Numbered from the stretch's first letter, positions 33,830-42,321 are shown. The stretch: DNA of 64,000 bases from Verrucomicrobiaceae bacterium (GCA_024232965.1 JACKQF010000008.1:62001-126000); one strand, 5' to 3'. Numbers and translations: made by a program. The notes: generated by a model not told the origin, from the letters alone.

Positions 33830-34276
33830 TCAGAAAGGCATCGTGTGCCCGCCGCTGACCTTTAGGACCATCTTCGTGGAGGGATCGCTCACTGCCGCAG
33901 AGGGGTTCTTGACGGTCATCTTGAAATGCTCCTTCGCTCCCTTGGCCACATCCGAGCGGACATACTCTTCCGCCTCATCGATGAAGGTGCCGTTCGCGTC
34001 GAAAAACTCTGCCTCGATGGTCACGCCGCTCCACGTGTGACTGCCGTTGTTCGTGATCAAGCCCAGGACCTCCACTGAATTTCCCACGGGACGCTGCCGG
34101 ATGTCCGAGATGGAAAGATCCTTGGTCACGTCCCCCTTAAACAGCGTCAGCTTCAGCAGCGGCAAGAAGCCGATCAGCATCACAGGGATCATCAGCCACA
34201 GGTACTTCTTGCCCCAGCTCAGGCTCAAATTCGACATTTCGGCTCCGCAGTTGGAGCATTTCATTTTCGCGATCAT
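33830..34276 (-). CDS. Zinc-ribbon membrane protein with FxLYD-like domain
   Basis: 148 residues. It starts with a half zinc ribbon (MKCSNCGAEMSNLS, one CxxC) and a membrane helix at about 27-47 (LWLMIPVMLIGFLPLLKL). The outer part resembles the FxLYD domain: VEVLGLITNNGSHTWSGVTI, EAEFFDANGTFIDEAEEYV and GAKEHFKMTVKNP. Such proteins are common, small, membrane-anchored and uncharacterised. It stands alone on the minus strand between the hsdR remnant and a membrane protein gene. The start could be ATG 34276 (MIAK) or the Met four codons later (MKCSNC). Confidence 0.78.
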   Translation of the reverse strand: MIAKMKCSNCGAEMSNLSLSWGKKYLWLMIPVMLIGFLPLLKLTLFKGDVTKDLSISDIRQRPVGNSVEVLGLITNNGSHTWSGVTIEAEFFDANGTFIDEAEEYVRSDVAKGAKEHFKMTVKNPSAAVSDPSTKMVLKVSGGHTMPF

Positions 34277-34374
34277 AAGAGAAGTGGTTCAAAACAGAAC
34301 GCCCCCAACCAGTAACATGTTGCCGTGCCTCAACGGTACGTCTTCCCAGGAGTCATCACTCCTGCTACTCTGCG

Positions 34375-34911
34375 ATGCGCCCCAGCCACTTGATGCTCGC
34401 TCTGCCAAAATCACCCATCTCCCTTTGGATCCTCGGAATCAGTCTCTCCTCGACGTCTGGAGCGCGCGCCCTTGACTACCTCGGTCTCATCTCGCAAATC
34501 GATCCCAACGGCGTAGCTGCTGGTGAGCTAATCGGCGCGATGCTGCTACCCCTTTATCTCGTCCCGTTCGTCGTTCTCCTTTCGCTTGCCGCCCTCACCC
34601 GCTACCCAATTGGGCCGATGAAGATCACCCATTGGAAACCAGCGGCATCGCTCCGCTACTACCTCTGGAACGCCATCTATCTACTGCTCGCCGCCGCTTC
34701 GCTTGTATCCGCTTTCGAGCAACTACGCCTGGCAGCACAACTCCCAGCAAAACTCCCAGAGCACGACCTCACCGTCGGCGTCGTCGATACCCTGTTCAAC
34801 GCAGTCTCCTGGCTCGGGGCCGTCCTCTTCTGGCTCTCGCTCCGCGCTGTGAAGTCCTACAAGCTCACCTCAGACATCACAAAGTGGGATCCTCCGATCC
34901 ACGGCGGATAG
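34375..34911 (+). CDS. Hypothetical membrane protein
   Basis: 178 residues with hydrophobic segments at about 15-30, 48-75 (IGAMLLPLYLVPFVVLLSLA), 97-113 (YLWNAIYLLLAAASLVSA) and 138-158 (TLFNAVSWLGAVLFWLSLRA). There is no motif I can name. It is convergent with a frameshifted lipoprotein gene that overlaps its last 35 bases. A shorter start is possible. It belongs to the accessory zone after the Gabija locus. Confidence 0.6.
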   Translation: MRPSHLMLALPKSPISLWILGISLSSTSGARALDYLGLISQIDPNGVAAGELIGAMLLPLYLVPFVVLLSLAALTRYPIGPMKITHWKPAASLRYYLWNAIYLLLAAASLVSAFEQLRLAAQLPAKLPEHDLTVGVVDTLFNAVSWLGAVLFWLSLRAVKSYKLTSDITKWDPPIHGG

Positions 34912-35343
34912 CCTGAAGCACAGCGCGCGCGACCGCACGATCCTCAAACCCGGTTGGGATCAAGCCATGCCAAATCGAGGTGTGGCGCGCCAGGGTGAGC
35001 CGGTAGGTCCGAGTCACCATCTTCCCATCGATGCGCCCCGTCACCGTCGCCTGCATCGGCTGTGGCGCGGCGTGTGGAACGGGCCCAGTCTCACCACGGT
35101 TGCCAAAAGATCCATACCGCAGGAAGGCAGCGTCCGAACGCTTGCGACCTCCGAGATCGTAAAGGAGTTCTGAGTACACCCCGCCACATAGCCAGTCACT
35201 CGTGCCGCTTGACTGCCCGAACGACCCGGCTCAGGACGAACGAGCGGCAACCTCGGAGCATCAGAATCACACGAGAGACGCGTGGCGCAGGATGACAAAA
35301 AACAAGAAACGGCCATCAAACTGATCAACGATTGGGTCTTCAT
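34877..35343 (-). pseudogene. Frameshifted small lipoprotein gene
   Basis: The ATG at 35343 opens a lipoprotein signal (MKTQSLISLMAVSCFLSSC, lipobox LSSC) and continues to about TGYVAG near 35180. The reading then makes sense only in another frame: VYSELLYDLGGRKRSDAAFL, then YGSFGNRGETGPVPHAAPQP, VTGRIDGKMVTRTYRLTLAR, and a C-terminus HTSIWHGLIPTGFEDRAVAR to 34877. The switch is at a run of four G (minus strand) at about 35178-35182; one additional G would join both halves into about 155 residues. It is either a recent null mutation, a programmed slip or a base-calling error. The family is not recognised. Confidence 0.6.
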
Positions 35344-35493
35344 AATTTTGGCTGCCACGAGAGGATCCTCCACGAAAAGGCCCACTTGTCAGCAGCTTTA
35401 TCACTGAGTCATCAGCGGAACTAGTTCGGCCATTGCGTGATCAAGCCAACTGCCCAGTTTTCCTGCCTTCATAGATCACCCACCCTCGTCCAA

Positions 35494-35844
35494 ATGAACG
35501 CCCCCAACCCACCAGCATCTGATAGCACGGTAGATTTCAGCGACCTCATTGCGTGGTATCAGAGCCATTGCGATGATTCCTGGGAGCATCAGTACGGCGT
35601 CCGCCTTGAGACACTCGATAACCCAGGCTGGCTTCTAACGGTTGACCTGATTCACACCGAATTGGAGGGACACCCAATGGCACCGCTCCAAGAGGGCATC
35701 AATCCTGCGGGCAAACCTCTCGCCCCACGTTGGCTCCACTGTTACGTCAGCGAAAACCAGTTTCGGGGTGCCTGCGATCCGACTCAAGTCGCCCGATTAT
35801 TCCGCGAGTTTGACCGCTTTCGGCGAGCTGCCCTGGCTCTTTGA
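35494..35844 (+). CDS. Imm53-family immunity protein
   Basis: 116 residues from ATG 35494. The pattern fits the Imm53 family: LIAWYQSHCDDSWEHQYGVR, LETLDNPGWLLTVDLIHTEL, then RWLHCYVSENQFRGACDPTQ and a C-terminal helix VARLFREFDRFRRAALAL. These small cytosolic proteins are predicted to neutralise polymorphic toxins. No toxin gene (Rhs, LXG, RES-type or similar) is present beside it, so it is an orphan copy. It lies in the accessory zone downstream of the Gabija pair. The assignment is by motif resemblance. Confidence 0.8.
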   Translation: MNAPNPPASDSTVDFSDLIAWYQSHCDDSWEHQYGVRLETLDNPGWLLTVDLIHTELEGHPMAPLQEGINPAGKPLAPRWLHCYVSENQFRGACDPTQVARLFREFDRFRRAALAL

Positions 35845-36173
35845 CCACCCTGAAATGAGCAAGCTGTGACGGCTTTGAACGCAAAAAGGAGCCGAATGGG
35901 ATTCCGAATGACCGCGAAGGGATCGGATGGACAGATTTGCGGCCATTCGAGTGTCATTCTTTTTTCATTCGCGTTGGAATGAATGGGTTGTGCAGGGCTT
36001 TAACGAGATCGCGCATCCTTTTCGATACGAAACACGGCCAATCTCCGTGATTTTGGTGCGTATGCCCTCCCAAAGCATCAACCGAGCGCAAAATTTTCCT
36101 GTTCATCCCCGCCGCCTTGCTTATCATCGACGCTCCGTTTCAATCCTAACATCTAGCACAACCCAACCCCACT
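35845..36173. other. Intergenic stretch without a supported gene
   Basis: About 330 bases between the Imm53 gene and the sugar isomerase-like gene. A 91-codon frame across it lacks family resemblance and a plausible start. The last 60 bases presumably hold the promoter and leader of the downstream gene, but no clear -35/-10 pair or hairpin stands out. Confidence 0.5.
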
Positions 36174-37205
36174 ATGAGCAACACCAAGCCGAAACTTCAT
36201 AACGCAATGTGGCCAGGCCTCGTCGGAAAAGGCGATGGCGAAGGACAGGAGCCGCCGATTTCTCTGGAGCGCATGCTCGATCTCACCGCTGCCGCCGAGG
36301 TCAATGGCCAGAAGTTCGAAGGCATCGACTACTTCCTCTTCCTCCCCCACACGAATCCAGAGGCGAGCGATGACGAGATCATGGGCATCGCCGATCTGAT
36401 CGCCAGTAAGGGCTTTTCCGTCGGTTCCCTGGTGGCCCCCGTCTGGCCCGGCACCGTCGGCGACTCCGCCATGGGCGACGATGCGCAGCAGGAAAAATTC
36501 CTCAACGCGGTGAAGATGGCCTGCCGTATCGCGGGTGTCTTCAATAAGCACGGCGTCCGCAAGTATGGCGTCATCCGCATCGACTCCGCCGAATTCGGCG
36601 TGGCCAAGTGGAAGGAAGATCCAAAGACGAACACCGCGCGCATCATCGACACCTTCAGCAAGGCCGCCAAGATCGCCGCAGATCATGGCGAGCGCCTCGC
36701 CGCTGAAGGTGAAATTTGCTGGGCCGGGATGCACTCCTGGAAAGACATGCTGGACGTCCTCGAAGGGGTCGGTATGCCAGAGACGCTCGGCTTCCAGGCT
36801 GACCTCGCCCACACCTACCTCTACACGCTGGGCTACAACGCCCCAGAGCACGCCCTCCTGCAGCCCGGCTACAGCGATGGTGAATTCTGGGCCGCCTACG
36901 AGAAGATGACGGACGCCCTCCGCCCCTGGACCATCGACTTCCACGTCGCCCAGAACGACGGCACCGTGCACGGCGCTGGCAGCCACGACAAGACTGGCAA
37001 GCATTGCCCTGCGGACGATCCAAATGGCAAGCTGGACATCACCAAGGCCTCCGGCTACTGGCTCAAAGACGCCGCTGCCCGTGGGATCCAGCACATCTGC
37101 TGGGATGGTTGCATGTTCCCGAACGCCACTCTCGAAAAAGTGGAGACCTGGAACACCATCCTGGGCGCAATGATGAAAGTCCGCGACGCTCACGGCTGGG
37201 CCTAG
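36174..37205 (+). CDS. Sugar phosphate isomerase/epimerase-like TIM-barrel protein
   Basis: 343 residues with no signal peptide. It fits the xylose isomerase-like/AP endonuclease 2 superfamily: KFEGIDYFLFLPHTNPEASD early, KYGVIRIDSAEFGVAKW in the middle, then LGFQADLAHTYLYTLGYNAP (metal-binding Asp-x-x-His type motif), PWTIDFHVAQNDGTVHGAGS and a late HICWDGCMFPN. The likely activity is isomerisation or epimerisation of a sugar using a divalent metal; the substrate is unknown. The gene stands alone and is followed by a strong terminator shared with the convergent dhaK gene. Confidence 0.82.
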   Translation: MSNTKPKLHNAMWPGLVGKGDGEGQEPPISLERMLDLTAAAEVNGQKFEGIDYFLFLPHTNPEASDDEIMGIADLIASKGFSVGSLVAPVWPGTVGDSAMGDDAQQEKFLNAVKMACRIAGVFNKHGVRKYGVIRIDSAEFGVAKWKEDPKTNTARIIDTFSKAAKIAADHGERLAAEGEICWAGMHSWKDMLDVLEGVGMPETLGFQADLAHTYLYTLGYNAPEHALLQPGYSDGEFWAAYEKMTDALRPWTIDFHVAQNDGTVHGAGSHDKTGKHCPADDPNGKLDITKASGYWLKDAAARGIQHICWDGCMFPNATLEKVETWNTILGAMMKVRDAHGWA

Positions 37206-37236
37206 TTGACCAAGCCTTTCGAGTGATCCACTCAAC

Positions 37237-37275
37237 AAAAACCCCGCCCGGTCATCCCGGGCGGGGTTTTCTTTT
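37237..37275 (+). terminator. Rho-independent terminator between convergent genes
   Basis: A GC-rich stem CCCCGCCCGG / CCGGGCGGGG (10 bp, at 37242-37251 and 37257-37266) is extended by A-run/T-run pairing on both sides, with a loop of about five bases and TTTTCTTTT after it. The flanking A-run makes it usable from either strand, for the isomerase-like gene and for dhaK. Confidence 0.93.
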
Positions 37276-37328
37276 GGGTTCCAAAATCAAAGGGAATCAG
37301 GGCCGACACGCGCCAGCCCTGAAACGAA

Positions 37329-38339
37329 TTACAGCTTCGTGTAACCGATGCTCTCGCAAGGCAGATCCCAGAGAGCCTTCAGCTCTGCATCCAGCTTCGT
37401 CACGCTGAAGGACACGCCGGCCATTTCCTGACAGGTCACGATATTGTCCACAATGGTCTGGTGGATCTTAATGCCACGAGCCTCGATCAGCGGCACCGCT
37501 GCGCGCAAGAGGATCAGCAATTCCATCATGTGGGTCGAACCGAGGCTGTTCACGAAGAACACGATCTCATCGCCAGCATTCAACTCCAGGTCGTCAGCAA
37601 AAATCAAGTCCAGAATCTTTGGAGCCAGTTCATCCGCCGTGCACATCGGGATCAGGCCCACGCCCTTTTCACCGTGAATGCCCATGCCCAGACCAATGAC
37701 GTCGTCCGCCAATTCAAAGGTCGGCTGGCCGGTGGCAGGTATGGAGCCGGGCTTGGTCGAAACCCCAACCGTGCGGGTGTTGTCCACGGCCTTCTGTGCG
37801 ATGCGCTCCAGTTCGTCCAGCGTGCTCACCGTCATGGCCGCAGCGCCTGCCAGCTTGGTGATCGGCACCAGACCAGCCACCCCACGGCGATTGCCTTTTG
37901 CAGTTGGCGGGGCAGAGCACACATCGTCGGCGATGATCACCGTGCGCACCTCGATGCCTTCGTCAGCAGCCAATTCCGCACCGATATCAAAATTCATCAC
38001 GTCGCCAGCATAGTTGCCGTAGAGAAACAGCACCCCTTTGCCACGACTGACAGCCTGGGTGGCCTCCAGCACGATGTTCGGAGGAGGCGCTGCAAAGATG
38101 TCACCGATCGCAGCGCCATCTGCCATGCCCTTGCCGACCAGGCCGTGGTAGATCGGCTCATGCCCGGCCCCCCCCCCCACCAGCAAGGCTGGTGCATCGG
38201 GGCGCAGATTGTTCATCACGATGGACCGCTCGCCCACCTTGCGGGCCTTGCCATCATAGGCCAGCACCAAACCGTCAAACAGTTCGTCGGCACACTTTAG
38301 GGGATCATTGATGATTTTCTTGGCGGAATTATTGCTCAT
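37329..38339 (-). CDS. dhaK: Dihydroxyacetone kinase subunit DhaK
   Basis: 336 residues, the length of DhaK. It binds dihydroxyacetone covalently through a histidine while DhaL supplies the phosphate. Seen here: KKIINDPLKCADELFDGLVL, the GGGAGHEPIYHG loop (55-66), FLYGNYAGDVMNFDIG with Asp113, and GLGMGIHGEKGV with the covalent His222. No dhaL or dhaM gene is in the flanks: upstream is tonB on the other strand and downstream is a terminator. The partner subunit must be elsewhere, or the protein does another sugar-binding job. A run of nine C at about 38167-38175 lies within the gene but does not break the frame. Confidence 0.93.
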   Translation of the reverse strand: MSNNSAKKIINDPLKCADELFDGLVLAYDGKARKVGERSIVMNNLRPDAPALLVGGGAGHEPIYHGLVGKGMADGAAIGDIFAAPPPNIVLEATQAVSRGKGVLFLYGNYAGDVMNFDIGAELAADEGIEVRTVIIADDVCSAPPTAKGNRRGVAGLVPITKLAGAAAMTVSTLDELERIAQKAVDNTRTVGVSTKPGSIPATGQPTFELADDVIGLGMGIHGEKGVGLIPMCTADELAPKILDLIFADDLELNAGDEIVFFVNSLGSTHMMELLILLRAAVPLIEARGIKIHQTIVDNIVTCQEMAGVSFSVTKLDAELKALWDLPCESIGYTKL

Positions 38340-38489
38340 GGAAACGGACAGGTTGGTTTTAGAAAATAGGGTTCGCCTCCAGTCCTAGCCAGTCCCCCGC
38401 CTTTCGTCAATCGCCAAAGCACCTCCACAGGCAGCCTCCCGGCATTCCCCATTGATTCCACTCCAGGAAAGCGACAAATTACCCGCCAA

Positions 38490-39713
38490 TTGACAATCTC
38501 TGAAGACCCAGGCCGAACACTCCCGATCGGCATCGCCGGATCCCTGGCGGTGCACTTGGTGCTGTTCGCCATACTGGCCTGGATCCTGAGCGTGCGAATC
38601 GAGGACGCAAAACGCCAACTCGCGCTTCAGCCCGTCATTGAAGAACCCGTCGTCGCACTGCTGTTCCCTGATCAGATCATGGAAGTACCCGTGCCACTGA
38701 TGCGCACGGACACCGAGCCAGAGCCTCCCCCGCCACCACCGCCGCCGCCCAAGCCCAAAGAGCGCCCATACATCCGCACCACACAAAACACGACCGCCGA
38801 CTCTGCCCCGACAAACGCCCCCTTCGTCTCCGACCGCAATACGCGCGCCGCATCCATGCTAGCGCCTGACCCCGACGGTGTGCGCGATATGCCCACGCTC
38901 GATGGCAATGGCCCCAGTCAGATGGAACTGGCAGACAGGGACTACAAAGACGGACAAATCAAAGACGACGCCGCTACCCCACAGGCCGCCATGCACGCGA
39001 CCGGATCCGCAGGCGGCGGTGGCCTTGCGACCGCGACGCCGCAGACTCCCGTCGCCGCCCCGCAGCCCCCCATTGTCATCGCCAAGGCGGAGCCGATCAA
39101 ACCCGGCACACCTGTGATCGAAGACATGGTCAGGGAAACACCCGACGACGGAAACGCCAAGCTGCCACTGGAGATCAAGCGAGCCCAATCCCCAGTCGAC
39201 AGCCCACCGACGCCCCCTGCCCCAAAAACCCCGGCTGGGATGCTGCCGCCGGGTCCCGGCAACGGACCCGCAGTGCCAGGCGGAGCCGACACGCCCGTCA
39301 AAAAAACGGCGGGCAAGCCTGATGCAGATTCGTTTTCCCCCTTCACCCGCACAAGCCGAGTCAAAGGCACCCTTTCAAATCGTGGTGATGCCGCCGTCGA
39401 TGCCGCCGAAACACCCCTGGGCAAATACATGCGCATCGTCACGGGTGCGGTGGAAAAACGTTGGCACACCCTGCGCCGCCAGCGCCTTGATGCCGCGACG
39501 TTTGGCTCCATGAAACTGCGTTTCTACGTCAAGGCCAATGGCGACGTTTTGCCCCCGGAACTGCTGAGTGATCGCGCCCAGGCAAATTCAGCCATGATCG
39601 ATTTCACCTTGCAGGCGATCATGGAAGCAGAGATACCTCCCATCCCCAAAGACCTGCTGCCGCTGCTGGAAAAACAGCGTCTCGAAGTAGAATATGACGT
39701 CCTCATTTATTGA
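38490..39713 (+). CDS. TonB/TolA-type energy transducer
   Basis: 407 residues from a TTG start at 38490; no ATG in frame lies upstream of the membrane helix. One membrane segment at about 13-34 (IGIAGSLAVHLVLFAILAWI) is followed by a long Pro/Ala-rich periplasmic span (EPEPPPPPPPPPKPKERP) and a C-terminal domain (about 310-407: MRIVTGAVEKRWHTLRRQR, GSMKLRFYVKANGDV, EIPPIPKDLL) of TonB/TolA type. It transmits proton-motive force from ExbB-ExbD to an outer-membrane partner. The next gene, exbB, starts 20 bases before its stop, so the three genes form an operon. Confidence 0.87.
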   Translation: MTISEDPGRTLPIGIAGSLAVHLVLFAILAWILSVRIEDAKRQLALQPVIEEPVVALLFPDQIMEVPVPLMRTDTEPEPPPPPPPPPKPKERPYIRTTQNTTADSAPTNAPFVSDRNTRAASMLAPDPDGVRDMPTLDGNGPSQMELADRDYKDGQIKDDAATPQAAMHATGSAGGGGLATATPQTPVAAPQPPIVIAKAEPIKPGTPVIEDMVRETPDDGNAKLPLEIKRAQSPVDSPPTPPAPKTPAGMLPPGPGNGPAVPGGADTPVKKTAGKPDADSFSPFTRTSRVKGTLSNRGDAAVDAAETPLGKYMRIVTGAVEKRWHTLRRQRLDAATFGSMKLRFYVKANGDVLPPELLSDRAQANSAMIDFTLQAIMEAEIPPIPKDLLPLLEKQRLEVEYDVLIY

Positions 39714-40407
39714 TTCCCACCTCCCCATCTTAGCCCAAGCACCCACGAGCGGCATCGGTCTCATCTTGGACTTCCTATCCACAGGCGGTTACGTCATGGC
39801 GCTCATCGTGCTCTGTTCCATCGCAGCGGTTGCGGTCATGATCATGGTTTACCTCCAACTCCGCGATGATGTCGTCCTGCCCGCCAGCGTCATCAGCCAA
39901 CTGCGCTCCCTACCCAACTACGCAGCCAAAGGCGATATCCGCCCACTGCAGGACTTTCTGGAGCGCGACCCCTCCGTTCTCGCCCGATTGGGCAGTCTCG
40001 CCATCAGCGGAGAATACACCAGCAAGGCCGACTGCGTCGAAGCGGTAGCGACCCAGGCCAAGCAGGAGATTCATCGCATGGAACGCGGCGTGCCGTTCCT
40101 GGAGGTCATGGTCACTGTCGCCCCGCTGCTCGGCCTGATGGGCACTACGGCGGCCCTCGTCGGGATGTTCAGCGCCTTTGGGGCCGAAGGTCAGAACGGC
40201 CCCGACACAACGGCCGTCGCTCGCGAGATCGGGGTCGCACTGCGATGCACGATCGCTGGCCTCTTTGTGGCGGTGCCCTCCGTGCTGGCCCACACCTACT
40301 TTGCACGACGACTCGACGCCATCGCCGTCAAGATCGAGTCCACACTGCACGACGTCATCCACACCTTCTTTGCTCACTTTGAAGTGCATCGGGAGGAAGA
40401 ATCGTAG
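39694..40407 (+). CDS. exbB: ExbB/TolQ/MotA-family proton channel subunit
   Basis: 237 residues with three membrane helices: about 28-50 (GGYVMALIVLCSIAAVAVMI), about 132-154 (FLEVMVTVAPLLGLMGTTAA) and about 178-200 (GVALRCTIAGLFVAVPSVLA). The APLLGLMGT segment and the Arg-preceded third helix are hallmark ExbB/TolQ features. It forms the pentameric proton channel that powers the TonB-like protein. It overlaps the tonB end by 20 bases and precedes exbD by 26 bases. Confidence 0.93.
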   Translation: MTSSFIDSHLPILAQAPTSGIGLILDFLSTGGYVMALIVLCSIAAVAVMIMVYLQLRDDVVLPASVISQLRSLPNYAAKGDIRPLQDFLERDPSVLARLGSLAISGEYTSKADCVEAVATQAKQEIHRMERGVPFLEVMVTVAPLLGLMGTTAALVGMFSAFGAEGQNGPDTTAVAREIGVALRCTIAGLFVAVPSVLAHTYFARRLDAIAVKIESTLHDVIHTFFAHFEVHREEES

Positions 40408-40433
40408 GACCAGCCTAGCCACGCCCAACGACC

Positions 40434-40886
40434 ATGATGAACCTGCGTCCCCACAAGCGATCCGTGCCGATGATTCCCATCGTCTCGTTGATCGATATCA
40501 TGGTGATCCTGCTCATCTTTTTCATCGCCACCACGACCTTCAAAAAGAACTCGGACCGCAATAAGGCACACCTGGAGATCGCCCTACCCACATCCGCCGT
40601 CATGGGCGGCGCCGCCCCTCAACGCGATGTCCGCGTCGCCATCAGTGTGGATAAAAAGCGCGATCTGTTTTTGGATGGCACACCCATCCCCATCGAAAAC
40701 CTCGCCACCGCCTTGCAGACGCTCAAGGGCGCCAACCCCAGCGTAAAATTGGAACTCGAGGCCGACTCAGACGCCCCGCTGGGACTGCTCATCAAAATCT
40801 GGGACGCCCTTCGCGCCGCGGGGGTGTCCGTCAACGACGTCCCCGCCCGCATTCAACGCGCCGCGCCGCAACCGACGGCGCACTGA
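40434..40886 (+). CDS. exbD: ExbD/TolR-family protein
   Basis: 150 residues: a cytoplasmic start (MNLRPHKRSVPMIPIVSLID), one membrane helix with the conserved proton-path Asp (SLIDIMVILLIFFIATTTF) and a periplasmic domain (RVAISVDKKRDLFLDGTPIP, VKLELEADSDAPLGLLIKIW). It is the last gene of the tonB-exbB-exbD operon. The ExbD-like end of the M56 peptidase at the window's left has the same layout as this periplasmic domain. The downstream gene is convergent, only 6 bases away. Confidence 0.92.
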   Translation: MMNLRPHKRSVPMIPIVSLIDIMVILLIFFIATTTFKKNSDRNKAHLEIALPTSAVMGGAAPQRDVRVAISVDKKRDLFLDGTPIPIENLATALQTLKGANPSVKLELEADSDAPLGLLIKIWDALRAAGVSVNDVPARIQRAAPQPTAH

Positions 40887-40892
40887 AGCCGC

Positions 40893-41978
40893 TCACCTGA
40901 GCACAACAAACCCGCCATCGGTGCGCGCATAAGCAGCCGGGAAACTCCACACGGGGAGTTTCGGCCCCGTCCCTGAGTCCACAATTCGACCGCTGGCGTC
41001 TAAGAGGTCCCATCGCAAGGTTCCTGACTTCGCCCATCCAGACCCCACCACACTGGCGACCAAGGTCAAACCGCTGCGACTCTTTGCTATCACCGGATGT
41101 TTAGCGCCAGCGGTCGCCAGCGATACCACGCTTGCTGAGTTGCCCAAGCTCACACAGATCCGCCCGTCGTTTTCCCAGGCCATAGCCGTGCCATGAATGG
41201 CGCAACTGCTCATGGGGCAGGCAGCAAGCTTCCACTGATCGAGCACTTTTACTGTCGTCTTTCCATCACGCTGCGAGATCCAACGCATCCCGCGCTCATC
41301 CATCTCCGGCGCGCCTCGATAGAGCACATGCAACACGCCGTCATCGCCCAAACTGGCCCGTAACGAACAGCAGGCACAAACACCTGGGCTAGCAGCATTC
41401 AAAGGCCTTGCCTTCGCAAAAGTGTAGCCGTCATCGGCGGATCGTTTGACCCAAACGATCCGGGCCCTCTCCCCCTCTGCAACTTTTGGAGCCGCATGCC
41501 AGACAACGCACACGGAACCGTTTCCATTCGCGGCGATGGAGGCACCGCCATCGAGTGCAACGCCCTCCATCAAATTGACCTGAGGCGAAAACGCCCCCGC
41601 CCCTTGCTCCAGCCTTGCATACCAAAGCGGTGCGCTCGCGGGATCCTCTGCCCCGGCAGCGGACCCATTCCAGATTACCTGCACGCTGTCCATTTTTCCC
41701 AAAGAGAGCTGCGCTCCTCGAATCGTGCCCATCGCTATCGCAGACTTCGGCACGCTGTTCACGGTCATCGGTGGAGCCCAGGTGGGGGCATCGACAGCAC
41801 GCGAAGTGTAGCGGACTTCACAGCCTTTTGGATTGCCCTTCAAATAGATCAAGTGGGCCATGCCAGATGCGGAGACCGCAATTTGCGGCTGCATCCCATC
41901 CTCAGGCAATGTCTCCAACCGCACTTCCGCCAAAGCAGAACTGCAAAGCAACACCGACAGCAAATAGCGATGAATCAT
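40893..41978 (-). CDS. Exported sialidase-like beta-propeller protein
   Basis: 361 residues from ATG 41978 (signal peptide MIHRYLLSVLLCSSALA). Repeated strands with a BNR-like pattern, including RIVWVKRSADDGYTFAKARP, LHVLYRGAPEMDERGMRWIS and a Trp-rich closing DLLDASGRIVDSGTGPKLPV, fit a six-bladed sialidase/neuraminidase-like propeller. A CACCSL cluster and a CPMSSC cluster lie near residues 230-280; related propellers carry a CPCC and a GCP pair at similar places. The catalytic Arg triad of true sialidases is not evident. It lies just beyond the terminator of the metal-efflux operon, so it is probably a separate unit. Function unknown. Confidence 0.75.
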   Translation of the reverse strand: MIHRYLLSVLLCSSALAEVRLETLPEDGMQPQIAVSASGMAHLIYLKGNPKGCEVRYTSRAVDAPTWAPPMTVNSVPKSAIAMGTIRGAQLSLGKMDSVQVIWNGSAAGAEDPASAPLWYARLEQGAGAFSPQVNLMEGVALDGGASIAANGNGSVCVVWHAAPKVAEGERARIVWVKRSADDGYTFAKARPLNAASPGVCACCSLRASLGDDGVLHVLYRGAPEMDERGMRWISQRDGKTTVKVLDQWKLAACPMSSCAIHGTAMAWENDGRICVSLGNSASVVSLATAGAKHPVIAKSRSGLTLVASVVGSGWAKSGTLRWDLLDASGRIVDSGTGPKLPVWSFPAAYARTDGGFVVLR

Positions 41979-42007
41979 GGCACAGGCAAAACGCTCACAA
42001 AGGCACA

Positions 42008-42055
42008 ACCTCTTCAAAAAGAGAAAGCCCCCTTCCTGCACGCAGGGAGGGGGCT
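42008..42055 (-). terminator. Rho-independent terminator of the metal-efflux operon
   Basis: A 14-bp stem AGCCCCCTTCCTGC / GCAGGGAGGGGGCT (42026-42039 and 42042-42055, one mismatch; the tip closes to about a four-base loop) is followed on the minus strand by TTTCTCTTTTTG. It lies 14 bases past the stop of the small YHS-like lipoprotein gene. Confidence 0.85.
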
Positions 42056-42069
42056 GCGGGGAATGATGA

Positions 42070-42321
42070 CTACTTCACCATCGCGGCAAACTTCGCCGGG
42101 TCTGCCTTGAACTCTTTGATGCAGGATTTGCAGCAGAGACGAATCTCTTTGCCTTCGTGCATCACCACTACCGGCTTGCCCATACTGCCGAGCTTTTCGC
42201 CGGACACGACGCAGGTTTCAAGAGGATAAGGCTTTGCCTCCGCCTTGGGTTTGTCTTTGCCTTCATCAGCGCAAGCGATGAGGGCCATTCCGAGGAGTGT
42301 CGACAACAGGATTGTTTTCAT
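42070..42321 (-). CDS. Small YHS/TRASH-like metal-binding lipoprotein
   Basis: 83 residues from ATG 42321. A lipobox-like LIAC ends the signal sequence (MKTILLSTLLGMALIACADE). The mature part is a compact cysteine motif: YPLETCVVSGEKLGSMGKP, VVVMHEGKEIRLCCKSCIKE, FKADPAKFAAMVK, which fits YHS/TRASH-type metal-binding folds (Cys, Cys-Cys, Cys). The gene is the last of the efflux operon, 66 bases after cusA, and ends in a terminator. A role in capturing or buffering the pumped metal is inferred. Confidence 0.85.
   Translation of the reverse strand: MKTILLSTLLGMALIACADEGKDKPKAEAKPYPLETCVVSGEKLGSMGKPVVVMHEGKEIRLCCKSCIKEFKADPAKFAAMVK

Noticed and set aside
35927..36202. 91-codon plus-strand frame upstream of the isomerase-like gene
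   Set aside because: No family motif and no convincing start; it overlaps the real gene in another frame.
36153..37238. 361-codon minus-strand frame
   Set aside because: Antisense to the sugar isomerase-like gene, which has family motifs in the other strand.
38160..38180. Run of nine C in dhaK as a possible frameshift
   Set aside because: The DhaK frame is continuous through it, with the GGGAGHEP motif correctly encoded.
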